The translations under genes were made by a program, and so were the position numbers. The notes beneath the pieces are model-generated. The model saw only the letters and a program-made list of their open reading frames with translations. It was not told where the DNA came from and searched no databases. Shown here piece after piece: positions 17,347 to 25,819 of a DNA stretch of 37,687 nt. Origin of the DNA: Bacillus sp. (in: firmicutes) (GTDB lineage: Bacteria; Bacillota; Bacilli; Bacillales; Bacillaceae); the NCBI GenBank assembly GCA_031180805.1, contig JAPSLL010000020.1, positions 1-37,687 on the forward strand, written 5' to 3'. Each line of letters starts with the position of its first letter. Positions within the stretch are counted from its first letter, which is position 1.

Positions 17347-18030
17347 TTAGATTCCTCCTTCAAACCTTGTTAAATTAGGTCGTAAATGAGTAAGTTGCTG
17401 TAATCGCTCTATGATCATTTCACCATCTGTATTGATATACGCACATTCCATTTCATTTCCCTCTTTTGAGATATGATCTGGAGCACGATTAATAATCTGG
17501 CTTATACGAAGTTGTGCAGGCTTCATAGAAGATGCTGCAATTATTGCATCTTGATTCCCGTCTACACCAGCATGAGCAATTCCTCTTAACGCACCTAGAA
17601 CAAAAATATTACCGGCTGCTATAACAGTTCCACCTGGATTAACATCGCCAATTAGAAGCAAATCTCCAGTTACCTTTAATACTTGGCCGGATCGAATAAT
17701 TTTCGCTACCGTCGTAACCTCTGATTCCTGCTTAAGCTTTAAAGCTTCATCCTTTGTCATAACATTGCTATCAATTGACTCAACAATGAGATTTCTTTTT
17801 TGTTTGATGACTTTTTCTAGCTTCTCTCGTTGATTCTCATTTACTAATCGATTACCAACCTTTACTTTTACACCAATAACAGGACCTGACCCGTGAACAT
17901 ATTGTTTTAAAGATAGCATTTCTTCGAGTTCAAGGAGTAATTGGTCAAAAGAGCACGAATCATCGAGATGTAACGTTAAGCCATCTTTTGTGCCTTTAAT
18001 CGTAACATATTGTTGTTTTTGAACCTTCAT
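17347..18030 (-). CDS. minC: Septum-site inhibitor MinC
   Basis: Inhibits FtsZ polymerisation at unwanted division sites as a partner of MinD. The 227-residue protein has the N-terminal FtsZ-inhibiting domain (about residues 1-95). The C-terminal beta-helix (about 115-215) carries the conserved SGQVLKVTGDLLLIGDVNPGG and IFVLGALRGIAHAG stretches that bind MinD and form the dimer. I chose the ATG at 18030, after GAGGTGA; the GTG three codons earlier is part of that site. A sigma-H promoter candidate directly upstream would let minCD be transcribed apart from mreBCD. Confidence 0.95.
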   Translation of the reverse strand: MKVQKQQYVTIKGTKDGLTLHLDDSCSFDQLLLELEEMLSLKQYVHGSGPVIGVKVKVGNRLVNENQREKLEKVIKQKRNLIVESIDSNVMTKDEALKLKQESEVTTVAKIIRSGQVLKVTGDLLLIGDVNPGGTVIAAGNIFVLGALRGIAHAGVDGNQDAIIAASSMKPAQLRISQIINRAPDHISKEGNEMECAYINTDGEMIIERLQQLTHLRPNLTRFEGGI

Positions 18031-18052
18031 GACGTTCACCTCAACGATTTTA

Positions 18053-18081
18053 CTATTCGACAGAAATGCTTAAATCCCTTT
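18053..18081 (-). promoter_or_regulatory. Putative sigma-H promoter of minCD
   Basis: The minus strand reads AAAGGGATT (-35), 11 bp, GTCGAATAG (-10). Against RnAGGAWWW and RnnGAATWW each box has one mismatch, and the spacing is that of spoVG as I recall it. The predicted start is ~15 nt before minC, just ahead of its ribosome binding site. minCD has a sigma-H promoter in B. subtilis to my knowledge. The -10 box also contains TGTCGAA, the Spo0A-box sequence, by overlap. Confidence 0.55.
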
Positions 18082-18111
18082 TTTAATCATTTTTGCTCTG
18101 TAAAACTCAAA

Positions 18112-18273
18112 GGTTGATTTTCCGTTTAATCGATCCCTTTCCGCAGGTCGCCCGCGGTCCTTTAGCATCTAAGTTACATGAGTCTCCTCATGATATACTT
18201 CACCTGCAGAAATCGCACGCTACCACTTCAATCAACATAATGAGGAAAATTAATCATAAACCTTAACAAAGCC
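18112..18273. repeat. Degenerate dispersed repeat, copy A
   Basis: Between mreD and minC. It opens with GGTTGATTTTCCG and its core ends with CAATCAACA, so the ends are inverted. Inside are CTTTCCGC, GAGTCTCC and CACCTGCAG. A tail ACCTTAACAAAGCC follows. Its GC-rich core stands out from the AT-rich surroundings. It resembles a noncoding repeat common in Bacillus genomes (core GCTTTCCGCGGGC). No coding capacity. Confidence 0.6.
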
Positions 18274-18316
18274 TAAATCTATCTTCATACTCCATAAGAA
18301 CAGGTATGATTATTCA

Positions 18317-18835
18317 TTAATCCTCAGACTCTTCTATTTTAATTTTTGTTAAAAATCTACTAATCGGATAAATAAAAATGATCGCAACGACAGCATTTAA
18401 TGCAAGAGTTGGCAATAAACGTAATGTTGTAAAATTATACATTGACATGTCCGTTGCTCCGATTAAATAATTAACCCCATACACATAATATTCAAGTAAG
18501 GCTACCGATAAAATGGTTAGGAATAGGACAATAAATATATTTTTGTGTAAAACCTTCATTACTTTTGATATTAAATACGCAATCAAAGCATATGTAATAA
18601 GATAGATACCGATTACTTCTATATATACAATATCATGTAATAAACCAAACACAAGCCCAAAAAGCATTCCTTGTGTTCTAGTTAAATATACGGTAACAAA
18701 TATGATTACGATGAGAACAAAGCGAGGTACAAATAATTGTCCATCTTGGGCAAATGAGAAATGAACTAAATGTGAGAACATCCCCTCACTAATAAAAACG
18801 AAAAAGATAAGAAAAGGAAGAATAAAACGTCTCAC
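18317..18835 (-). CDS. mreD: Rod-shape protein MreD
   Basis: Integral membrane partner of MreC in the elongation machinery for the lateral cell wall. The 172-residue protein is very hydrophobic, with about five membrane segments spread over its length and a short charged C-terminus. The start is GTG with GGAGGAGGAATC upstream, overlapping the mreC stop by 4 bp, so translation is coupled. After mreD a repeat copy and a 280-bp spacer separate the operon from minCD, unlike the compact B. subtilis arrangement. Confidence 0.92.
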   Translation of the reverse strand: MRRFILPFLIFFVFISEGMFSHLVHFSFAQDGQLFVPRFVLIVIIFVTVYLTRTQGMLFGLVFGLLHDIVYIEVIGIYLITYALIAYLISKVMKVLHKNIFIVLFLTILSVALLEYYVYGVNYLIGATDMSMYNFTTLRLLPTLALNAVVAIIFIYPISRFLTKIKIEESED

Positions 18836-19782
18836 GATTCCTCCTCCTCATTCAAGTTCTCAGTAGGATCTTCACCTTGTACTTCACGTTCAGCTACCCA
18901 AACTCTATCAATATCGTAGAAATTAGCAGATGGTTTCACATATGCCATTTGTTCTAGCCCATACGAATCCGGCTCAATTTCAGTAATCTCTCCGATGAGT
19001 ATCCCCTCAGGAAAGACACCACCTTTACCGGAAGTAATGACCTTCTGTCCTACTGAGAGCTTTACTTTGGATTCTATTTTCCGCAGTAATAACGCTCCTT
19101 TTTCTTCATCGTAACCTTCTATTGTCCCCATTACCTTTTCGGTCATTTGATTTGTTTCCTTGGTTGTTTCATTAGCTTTATTTTCAGCATCATTGTTTGA
19201 TTCTTTCTGCTCTAGTGGTTGAACTTCGGCAGAAATTCTATTTTTTAAATCTGTTGCACTTAAAAGTTGCACTGTTGAAGTAAATTGTGAGGTTGATTTA
19301 ACTTTTCCGATAAGACCTTGAGCAGTGACAACTGCCATATTTGGCTTAATGCCATCTTCCTCACCTTTATCAATCGAAATATAATCATACCATCTGTCAG
19401 GATTACGACCAATAACTGTAGAATAAATAGGATTATACTGTCTTAAATTTGAAACATTACCAAGGTCAGCAAGTAATTTTTCATTTTCAAGCTTGTACTC
19501 CTGTAGGTCTGCTTCTAATTGCATGTATTCATCAAGTCTGCTTTTCAATAAAGCATTTTCCTCATATGTATTTTTCAGGTCACTTATATTTTCAAAAATA
19601 CCTGAAATATATGCAGCTGGTTTATGAAAGATAGATTGAAAAACACCGACTGTATCCTGCAAAAATTGCTCTGGCCATGTTAATTTCCGATCATCCTTAA
19701 TAGAAAAACCAATCAATGCCACTAAAAAAATTATACTAACTAGCAACAAGATAAGGCGTTTATTTAGGAAAAACTGTGGCAT
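18832..19782 (-). CDS. mreC: Rod-shape protein MreC
   Basis: Links cytoplasmic MreB to the extracellular wall-synthesis enzymes. The 316-residue protein has a short cytoplasmic N-terminus, one membrane segment (about residues 9-27), a coiled coil (about 65-110) and the double beta-barrel MreC domain (about 115-285), with VIGRNPDRWYDYISIDKG as a family signature. An acidic, low-complexity insert (about 195-215, rich in Asn, Glu, Lys, Thr) interrupts the domain. The ATG has a GAGGTG site. It lies 85 bp after mreB; that spacer contains a strong hairpin. Confidence 0.95.
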   Translation of the reverse strand: MPQFFLNKRLILLLVSIIFLVALIGFSIKDDRKLTWPEQFLQDTVGVFQSIFHKPAAYISGIFENISDLKNTYEENALLKSRLDEYMQLEADLQEYKLENEKLLADLGNVSNLRQYNPIYSTVIGRNPDRWYDYISIDKGEEDGIKPNMAVVTAQGLIGKVKSTSQFTSTVQLLSATDLKNRISAEVQPLEQKESNNDAENKANETTKETNQMTEKVMGTIEGYDEEKGALLLRKIESKVKLSVGQKVITSGKGGVFPEGILIGEITEIEPDSYGLEQMAYVKPSANFYDIDRVWVAEREVQGEDPTENLNEEEES

Positions 19783-19817
19783 ATGAACACCTCTTAACTA
19801 ATATTTCCAATGCTTGT

Positions 19818-19857
19818 GCCTTTGCTTATCTCTTAATAATACATGACAAGCAAAGGC
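19818..19857 (-). other. Intercistronic hairpin between mreB and mreC
   Basis: GCCTTTGCTT (19818-19827) and AAGCAAAGGC (19848-19857) pair perfectly over 10 bp around a 20-nt loop. No T-run follows on the minus strand, so it is not a standard terminator. It may protect the mreB 3' end or be a processing site; this is inference. Confidence 0.55.
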
Positions 19858-19867
19858 AAAAACAATC

Positions 19868-20890
19868 TTATCTACTATCTCTCGCTTTATTTTTAAATAA
19901 ATGGATATGCTCTAAAGCCTTACCAGTTCCAATTGCTACACAATCCAACGGTTCCTCTGCAATTAATACAGGCATATTTGTTTCTTCACCAATGACCTTG
20001 TCAAGATTTCTTAATAAGGCACCTCCGCCAGTTAAGACAATCCCGCGATCCATTATATCTGCAGCAAGTTCTGGTGGAGTTTTCTCCAATGTATTTTTAA
20101 CTGTGTCAACAATAGTATATACTGTATCTTTTAATGCCTCAGCGATCTCTTCAGCCGTAATTTGAATTGTTTTTGGCAAACCTGTTAAGAGGTCACGTCC
20201 TCTTATATCCATATTATCGACACCATCTGGAGAACCGGCAGATCCAATTTCCATTTTAATCGCTTCTGATGTCCGATCTCCAATCATTAAGTTATAAGTC
20301 TTTCTTATATATGTAACAATTGCCTCATCCATTTCGTCACCAGCAACACGAATTGACTGACTAGTAACAATGCCTCCAAGTGAAATAATTGCTACTTCTG
20401 TTGTTCCTCCACCAATATCAACGACCATACTACCTGTAGGTTCCCAAACAGGTAAATTTGCTCCAATTGCTGCAGCAAATGGTTCTTCAATCGTATAAGC
20501 ATCTCTTGCTCCAGCCTGTCTTGTAGCATCAATTACTGCTCTTTCCTCAACAGCAGTAATTCCTGATGGAACACAAACCATTACATAAGGCTTTCTCGCA
20601 AAAACACCTTTAGTTTTTGTCGCTTGCTTAATATAATACTTCATCATCGTTGCAGTTGTTTCATAATCTGCGATAACGCCGTCTTTCATTGGACGTAGTG
20701 CTACAACATTTCCTGGGGTCCGCCCAATCATATTTTTTGCATCATTTCCAACCGCTACTATTTGTTTTGTATCTGTTTGTAAAGCTACAACTGAAGGTTC
20801 TCTAACGACAACCCCTTTTCCTTTCACAAATACGAGTGTGTTTGCAGTCCCTAAATCTATTCCAAGGTCTCTTGTACCAATACCGAACAT
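19868..20890 (-). CDS. mreB: Actin-like rod-shape protein MreB
   Basis: Membrane-associated actin homologue that orients cell-wall synthesis during elongation. The 340-residue length is typical. The phosphate-1 loop is GIDLGTANT (residues 10-18), phosphate-2 is DIGGGTT (158-164), and the adenosine motif [11 protein letters not shown] lies near the C-terminus. Heading mreBCD next to radC, maf and minCD, it is MreB itself rather than the paralogues Mbl or MreBH. The ATG has a GGAAGAT site. A perfect TATAAT (21095-21100) in the spacer after radC may belong to its promoter. Confidence 0.96.
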   Translation of the reverse strand: MFGIGTRDLGIDLGTANTLVFVKGKGVVVREPSVVALQTDTKQIVAVGNDAKNMIGRTPGNVVALRPMKDGVIADYETTATMMKYYIKQATKTKGVFARKPYVMVCVPSGITAVEERAVIDATRQAGARDAYTIEEPFAAAIGANLPVWEPTGSMVVDIGGGTTEVAIISLGGIVTSQSIRVAGDEMDEAIVTYIRKTYNLMIGDRTSEAIKMEIGSAGSPDGVDNMDIRGRDLLTGLPKTIQITAEEIAEALKDTVYTIVDTVKNTLEKTPPELAADIMDRGIVLTGGGALLRNLDKVIGEETNMPVLIAEEPLDCVAIGTGKALEHIHLFKNKARDSR

Positions 20891-21094
20891 AGGGTGTATC
20901 TTCCTTTCTGAAACGAAATATATAGTTTTTTAATACTCATAGGAAAATGGACAGAAAACATCATACATTAATTTGAGGATTTGACTAATTCACGGTCTTA
21001 CCTGTAGTGAGGTTCGTATTCCTTTGCTGTTTCTTCATCTTTCCTGCTTAATATCTTTGAGTCTCACCAAATCGGAAAAAAACTCATAAACCTT

Positions 21095-21100
21095 ATTATA
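21095..21100 (-). promoter_or_regulatory. Possible -10 box upstream of mreB
   Basis: Perfect TATAAT on the minus strand, about 205 bp before mreB and 26 bp after the radC stop. The region 17 bp upstream is a T-run rather than a good -35 box. The spacer holds no gene. Confidence 0.3.
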
Positions 21101-21125
21101 TCGTAAATACGCAAAAAAAAAAGTG

Positions 21126-21815
21126 TTACACGTAGCCTTTTTCTTTTAGACTGACATATTTTTGGTCTCCTATAATTAGATGGTCCAAAAGTTCTATTCC
21201 TAACATTTTACCACATTCGGTTAATCTTTTCGTCACCTCGATATCCTCTCTACTTGGCGTTGGATCCCCTGAGGGATGATTATGAGCACAGATGACCGAT
21301 GCAGCTGAACGTTTGAACGCTTCCTTAAAAACCTCTCGTGGGTGGACGATCGATGCATTTAAGCTACCAATAAACACCGTTTGCTTATGAAGAACTTGGT
21401 TTTTTGTATTTAAATATAAACATACAAAATGCTCTTGGCTCAAAAACCGCATTTCGTCCATTACATAATTTGCCCCATCTTGTGGAGAACGTATCGTATA
21501 TCTGTCATCATATGTTAGACGATTGATTCTTCGTCCAAGTTCCATTGCTGCAATAATTTGTGCTGCTTTTGCCTTACCAATTCCTGAAATCGAGGTTATT
21601 TCTTCAACAGTTGCATTTGTTAACATCCTTAAGCCTTCAAAATGCTTCAATAATTTTTGTGATAAATTTAAAACAGATTCTTTACTTGTACCAGTGCGTA
21701 AAATAATTGCCAACAGCTCTTGATTAGAAAGTTTATCAGGACCATCATTGATCAAACGCTCTCGTGGACGCTCATCTTGTGGGAAATCACGGATTTTAAA
21801 ATTAGAAGTTTCCAT
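21126..21815 (-). CDS. radC: RadC/YsxA family JAMM protein
   Basis: A 229-residue member of the RadC (UPF0758) family. It has an N-terminal helix-hairpin-helix region (about residues 60-92, SISGIGKAKAAQI) and a C-terminal JAMM/MPN+ domain. The metal motif is His178 and His180 in HNHPSGDPTPSRED, with Asp191; Glu128 is the likely catalytic acid. The family name comes from a mis-mapped E. coli allele, and no DNA-repair function is established. The ATG has an AAAGGAGG site. The maf-radC-mre order is conserved in Bacillus. Confidence 0.93.
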   Translation of the reverse strand: METSNFKIRDFPQDERPRERLINDGPDKLSNQELLAIILRTGTSKESVLNLSQKLLKHFEGLRMLTNATVEEITSISGIGKAKAAQIIAAMELGRRINRLTYDDRYTIRSPQDGANYVMDEMRFLSQEHFVCLYLNTKNQVLHKQTVFIGSLNASIVHPREVFKEAFKRSAASVICAHNHPSGDPTPSREDIEVTKRLTECGKMLGIELLDHLIIGDQKYVSLKEKGYV

Positions 21816-21995
21816 TTTTCCTCCTTTGTTTCCCTTTCTGCTCAGTTATTGAATATTACGAATTTCGCTAATACCTACTCCTTCTATCGACGTAATTGGT
21901 ATAAGCTACAACTTTAAAAGGATGTTTTGTATTAATATCATAAACCTTATATGCCGATTTATTCCAAATTTAAACGATCCGGAACAAAATAATCT

Positions 21996-22568
21996 TCAAT
22001 TGGAGAAAAATCTCATAATTTCTAATTCTCTTTTCAGTCTTGCAATTGGTAATCCTACTACAGCATAATAATCACCGCTAATTTTATTTACCAGTAATGA
22101 CCCGTAGCCTTGAATCCCATAGCCACCCGCTTTATCCATTGGCTCCCCAGTTGAAACATAATCCTCAATTTCTTTATTCGATAATGGATAAAATGTTACA
22201 GCAGTTTTCTCGGTAAAAGCTCTAATCTGACTACCATAAATAATCGATACACCAGTATACACGTAATGGGTTTTACCAGAAAGCTTTTGTAATATTTCTA
22301 TCGCATGATTTGTATCAACAGGCTTTCCAAGCATTTGACCATCATAGACAACAAGAGTGTCAGAACCAATGACATAGGCGTTTTGATTGCTTTTAGCAAC
22401 ATATTCAGCCTTTTGCTGTGCTAATAATTTAACCATTTCTTCAGGATGTAGGGTTTCATCTACCTTTTCTTCAACCTCACTTGGTATCACCTTAAACGGG
22501 ATTTGTAATAATTCTAGAAGCTCTTTTCTACGGGGCGAAGCTGAAGCTAATATGAGGTTTGTCTTCAT
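21996..22568 (-). CDS. maf: Maf nucleotide pyrophosphatase
   Basis: Maf/HAM1-type pyrophosphatase. Family members hydrolyse dTTP/UTP or modified nucleotides, and over-expression inhibits septation in B. subtilis. The 190-residue protein opens LILASASPRRKELL with the SPRR motif at 11-14. Catalytic Asp70 is in VIGSDT, and GKP (81-83) and the late DKAGGYGIQG motif are family signatures. The last motif fits the dTTP/UTP-specific subgroup, by inference. The ATG has an AAAGGATG site. It lies upstream of radC across a 180-bp spacer in which I see no clear terminator. Confidence 0.94.
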   Translation of the reverse strand: MKTNLILASASPRRKELLELLQIPFKVIPSEVEEKVDETLHPEEMVKLLAQQKAEYVAKSNQNAYVIGSDTLVVYDGQMLGKPVDTNHAIEILQKLSGKTHYVYTGVSIIYGSQIRAFTEKTAVTFYPLSNKEIEDYVSTGEPMDKAGGYGIQGYGSLLVNKISGDYYAVVGLPIARLKRELEIMRFFSN

Positions 22569-22662
22569 GTTGTTTCATCCTTTCTTCGTTTCAGATTAGA
22601 AGATACGGTTTAATCTTACCAAACGAAATGGTAGAGAACAATTTAATAAAAGTGAATTTTAC

Positions 22663-22668
22663 ATTATA
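22663..22668 (-). promoter_or_regulatory. Possible -10 box upstream of maf
   Basis: Perfect TATAAT on the minus strand about 95 bp before maf, without a convincing -35 box. It lies just downstream of repeat copy B and would drive maf-radC. Confidence 0.3.
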
Positions 22669-22687
22669 AAACTTTTATATAAATACG

Positions 22688-22844
22688 TGTTAATTTTAGC
22701 TATTTATTCCTCCAACAATATTCGCTTTCCGTTCGTCATTAACGCCTGCGAGGTTTCCTTTGTCGCGTTTCTCTAAGTAACTATCTCACGTAGTCTCTCC
22801 AATAAGCTAAGTGTTAAGAGAGCAACAATATGCTTTAACATAGC
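22688..22844. repeat. Degenerate dispersed repeat, copy B
   Basis: Between maf and spoIIB. It contains TTCGCTTTCCG and GCCTGCGAGGTTTCC, which align with copies A and C, and ends in the shared tail CTTTAACATAGCC. It is more decayed than copy C. No coding capacity. Confidence 0.55.
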
Positions 22845-22849
22845 CTAAT

Positions 22850-22911
22850 AAAAAAGAGTAATAAGGGCTAAACCTATCTAACATTTCCTAAGATAGATTG
22901 CCCCATTACTC
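22850..22911 (-). terminator. Rho-independent terminator of spoIIB
   Basis: A three-part stem: GAGTAAT with ATTACTC (outer), GGGC with GCCC (middle), CTATCT with AGATAG (inner), separated by short internal loops. On the minus strand it is followed by TTTTTTATT. It begins 2 nt after the spoIIB stop. Confidence 0.85.
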
Positions 22912-22913
22912 CT

Positions 22914-23951
22914 TTAAGCTCCTTTATTAATAAAACTAATTGCTTCTAATAGTTTCTGTTGGGCTTGCCACCCTTGTTTATTTTTAATGTGTGTAATTGA
23001 TTGATTCATCGCTTCAATAGCTTTTTTCTCTTCATCACCGTTAGCCTTTATTCCTTTAATAGCAGATTCAATTTTTGTTATCTCATCATTGCCAAAAGAT
23101 GTTCCAATTGCAGTTAAAGCAGAAATAGATGCTAACTCTTGAATGGAACTGGCCCATTGTTCTGCCGACTCTGTTGTTTGAATTGGTAGTGTTAGTTGTT
23201 TTCCACCCCAAAACTCGATATCAGGCAAGCTTTTTTGTTTATATAGATCAGCAAGTGAGCTTGTTTCACTTTTATCTTTTCCTAATCCTGCATAAACTGT
23301 GAAATTTCCATTTGTTTCAAGAACAACTGACGCAAACCCTTCTGATTTAATCGTATTTGCAACAGTATCGGCAGTTTCTTTTTTCGTAAAAATCCCGCCT
23401 TGAACAACATAAATTGCCAAACTAGCATTTGATATCGCCTTTACATCATCAGGCGTCGTTTCCTTAGCATCTTTATCTTCTACAGTTGTATTACTGCTGC
23501 TATTTGGAACTACTTCATTCACTGTCCCGGCAGTTGGCATATCCTTATTAGACAAGAAGTTCAATGCAATAATTCCAAACAACACACCTAAACTAATAGC
23601 AAAGAGCGGGATAATGAACAATCGCTTTACTTGATTATCACTTTTCTTCTTTTTGGATGAAGAATATTGATATGGGATTACCTTCTGGTTAGATAAGACT
23701 TTTTTACTTTTTTTAGGGGTGACAACCTTTGGGTCTTCTTGAAATACGGATTCATCTTCATCTGGCAGAAGCCATGGAAACTCCTCTTCCTTTTCTATCG
23801 GTTGTTTTGCAGAAGCGATTTCCTTTTCTGCCTCTAGCTTTTCTTCCCAGCTTGAAATAGGAATTTCATCCTCATGTTTTTCAGCTTCAGATAAAGGGCG
23901 TTCTTTGCCATTTATTTTCACCTTTATTGGATTAGTTGTTTGCTTGTCCAT
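22914..23951 (-). CDS. spoIIB: SPOR-domain sporulation protein SpoIIB
   Basis: SpoIIB localises to the sporulation septum and helps septal-wall dissolution and engulfment. The 345-residue protein has a cytoplasmic, charged N-terminus (1-110), one membrane segment (about 111-133), a Ser/Thr/Asn linker and a SPOR domain (about 177-248, YVVQGGIFTKKETADTVA) that binds denuded peptidoglycan. A helical C-terminus follows. I chose the ATG at 23951 (site AAGGGTGG); 17 more in-frame codons upstream lack a ribosome binding site. The name rests on architecture plus position between comC and maf; sequence conservation of SpoIIB is low. A terminator lies 74 bp before the start. Confidence 0.88.
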   Translation of the reverse strand: MDKQTTNPIKVKINGKERPLSEAEKHEDEIPISSWEEKLEAEKEIASAKQPIEKEEEFPWLLPDEDESVFQEDPKVVTPKKSKKVLSNQKVIPYQYSSSKKKKSDNQVKRLFIIPLFAISLGVLFGIIALNFLSNKDMPTAGTVNEVVPNSSSNTTVEDKDAKETTPDDVKAISNASLAIYVVQGGIFTKKETADTVANTIKSEGFASVVLETNGNFTVYAGLGKDKSETSSLADLYKQKSLPDIEFWGGKQLTLPIQTTESAEQWASSIQELASISALTAIGTSFGNDEITKIESAIKGIKANGDEEKKAIEAMNQSITHIKNKQGWQAQQKLLEAISFINKGA

Positions 23952-24017
23952 ATGCCTACCACCCTTCATTTGCAAATCACGTGCGATCAATTTGCTTACC
24001 ATGCTATCAGATTAAAA

Positions 24018-24051
24018 CAAAAAAAGAACAAGACATTTGTCGTCTCGTTCT
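24018..24051 (-). terminator. Rho-independent terminator between comC and spoIIB
   Basis: On the minus strand AGAACGAGAC pairs with GTCTTGTTCT (10 pairs, one G-U) around a 7-nt loop, followed by seven Ts. It is 295 nt after the comC stop and 74 nt before spoIIB. Confidence 0.82.
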
Positions 24052-24345
24052 GAAAAGTTTTCGTCAAATAAATATGTGATTCGTCATTCTCTACAAAAGG
24101 ACTTCAATAGAACTATAGCATCAACGACTGGATATAGAATCAAATGATTTCAAATAACCAATCTTGTTTCTATATAAAAAAGAATAACAGTGCTATGCTC
24201 AATAGTGTTGGAAAACTTTTACTTTCAATTATCTTAAAATAACCTTAAAAAGGATTATGAAATGCTCTATGCCTATTAAAACTTTTAGATTGCTCTTTTT
24301 TTATAGTTTATTCTATAACCCTATTTGTCCAAATTTCTAATTTTT
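24052..24345. other. AT-rich spacer between comC and its terminator
   Basis: No gene or repeat seen. Two TTCGTCA copies 20 bp apart (24060 and 24080) are one base off the Spo0A box on the opposite strand; function unproven. Confidence 0.4.
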
Positions 24346-25107
24346 TCACCTACCATTGCTCAACATTAATATGTATAAACTGATAAGTGAATCTCCGAAA
24401 AAGTATGCAATAAGTGTTCCAACAACGATTGAGGGCCCGAATGGAACAGGTTCTCTTTTTTTATATTTTCCTAATATCATCCTTCTTACACCATCTAAAG
24501 TTCCGATTAATGTCGAAAGAAAGAATGCTAATAATACAATTTTCAGGCCTAATACAAACCCAAGTAAACCGAAAAGCTTAATGTCTCCTCCACCTATACC
24601 GCCATTACTTATATAAGCAATGAAAAGTAATAAGGTAAAGACAGCCGCTCCACCAATAATAGAGTCATACCATGGGTCAAGCGGATAAATTATCCGTTCA
24701 ATTATAAAAACGACAAGAAAAAACAAAAGAACTCGATCTGGGATGAGCATATATGAAACATCAGATACAAAAATAATCATACATAAGGAAATTAAAGTGA
24801 GGGTAATTATTAGTTCAAAACTCCAACCAACAATTAAAGGTGAAACGAAAAATAGAAGCCCAGTTGTTAGTTCAACAAATGGGTATAAACGAGATATTTT
24901 AAAGTGACAGTTTCGGCATTTCCCCTTTTGTAATAGATAAGAAACAATCGGAATTAATTCGATTGCCGTTAATGTATGGTGACATCTTGGACAAGTTGAA
25001 CGTGGTGTAACTAATGATTGATTTAATGGAATCCTAAGACCTACAACATTAAAAAATGAACCAAGCACTAAACCATAAAGCAGCAATAATATGTTATTCA
25101 TGAGCAT
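24346..25107 (-). CDS. comC: Prepilin peptidase ComC
   Basis: Processes and probably N-methylates the ComG pseudopilins needed for DNA uptake. The 253-residue polytopic membrane protein has about seven segments. A zinc-ribbon-like cytoplasmic loop has two CxxC pairs (Cys39/42 and Cys64/67). The two catalytic Asp of A24 peptidases are Asp116 (SDVSYMLIPD) and Asp175 (GGIGGGDIK). The ATG at 25107 has no purine-rich site nearby, and a second ATG two codons on is no better, so translation may be weak. I found no clear ComK box upstream. No comG genes are in the window. Confidence 0.93.
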   Translation of the reverse strand: MLMNNILLLLYGLVLGSFFNVVGLRIPLNQSLVTPRSTCPRCHHTLTAIELIPIVSYLLQKGKCRNCHFKISRLYPFVELTTGLLFFVSPLIVGWSFELIITLTLISLCMIIFVSDVSYMLIPDRVLLFFLVVFIIERIIYPLDPWYDSIIGGAAVFTLLLFIAYISNGGIGGGDIKLFGLLGFVLGLKIVLLAFFLSTLIGTLDGVRRMILGKYKKREPVPFGPSIVVGTLIAYFFGDSLISLYILMLSNGR

Positions 25108-25700
25108 CAGCAGTTAGATTATTAAATTGGATTCTAGTAGCCTCCGAAGCTGCCATTTTTCCACTCGAATTATATAAACCTATAAGAATCATTAAATAAA
25201 CATGTGAACAAAATAATTCAATACATGATAAACCACGTTGAATTCCGATACGTTTTTTCACTTTTTCTCAACTCCAATTAACATGGTATATTTATCCTAT
25301 TTATTCTAACTATGAATATTATACCACGACCTTTATACCTATAAATATTATTAGGTATACTAAATTAATGTACATAAACTATACATCGAATATCTGCAAG
25401 AATTCACTAAAGCAGATTTATGTGTTTACTTATTTGTATTAATTCATATTCATAAAATAATGTTCCTTTATATAGTGGTCACTAGCATAATATTATCTAT
25501 AGTAAAATTAGTAATATATCCATCGTGAATATAAGCATTAAATTAAAGCTATTAACAAATGTCTTATTACTTAACGATTACTAAAAATTATTGTTCCCGA
25601 GCTTCGAATTTTTCCTTCTTCTCAAAAAGCATATGTTTCAACTAGCCTCAATATAATATAACTAAATGAAAAAACTCTATAAAAAATTTTATAATTCTAC
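25108..25700. other. Long AT-rich spacer between folC and comC
   Basis: Nearly 600 bp without a supported gene; B. subtilis has folC and comC almost contiguous. It contains an 8-bp inverted repeat (TATACCTA at 25334-25341 with TAGGTATA at 25352-25359). No insertion-sequence ends, no repeat copy and no convincing ComK box were seen. Confidence 0.5.
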
Positions 25701-25706
25701 TATACA

Positions 25707-25747
25707 AAACGAAAAGCAAGCTATTAATTCTAGCTTGCCTTTCGTTT
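25707..25747 (-). terminator. Rho-independent terminator of folC
   Basis: GCAAGCTA with TAGCTTGC (inner, 7-nt loop) and AAACGAAA with TTTCGTTT (outer) are separated by one A-C mismatch. On the minus strand TTTTCGTTTTG follows the inner stem. It is about 70 nt after the folC stop. Confidence 0.72.
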
Positions 25748-25819
25748 GTATCCCTACCTTCTTATTTCGCGGGAAATAATTTTAATATACAAATAAAGTA
25801 AAAAGGGATATTAATTCAG

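Noticed and set aside
20937-21075. Possible fourth copy of the dispersed repeat between radC and mreB
   Set aside because: Only short resemblances (CCTGTAGTGAGGT, GAGTCTCACC) and no shared tail; too weak to call without alignment.
24060-24086. Two TTCGTCA copies 20 bp apart as Spo0A boxes for spoIIB
   Set aside because: Each differs from the Spo0A box at a core position, and they lie upstream of a strong terminator rather than next to a promoter.
25670-25695. A/T runs resembling a ComK box upstream of comC
   Set aside because: The spacing does not fit paired AAAA-N5-TTTT boxes and the site is over 560 bp from comC.
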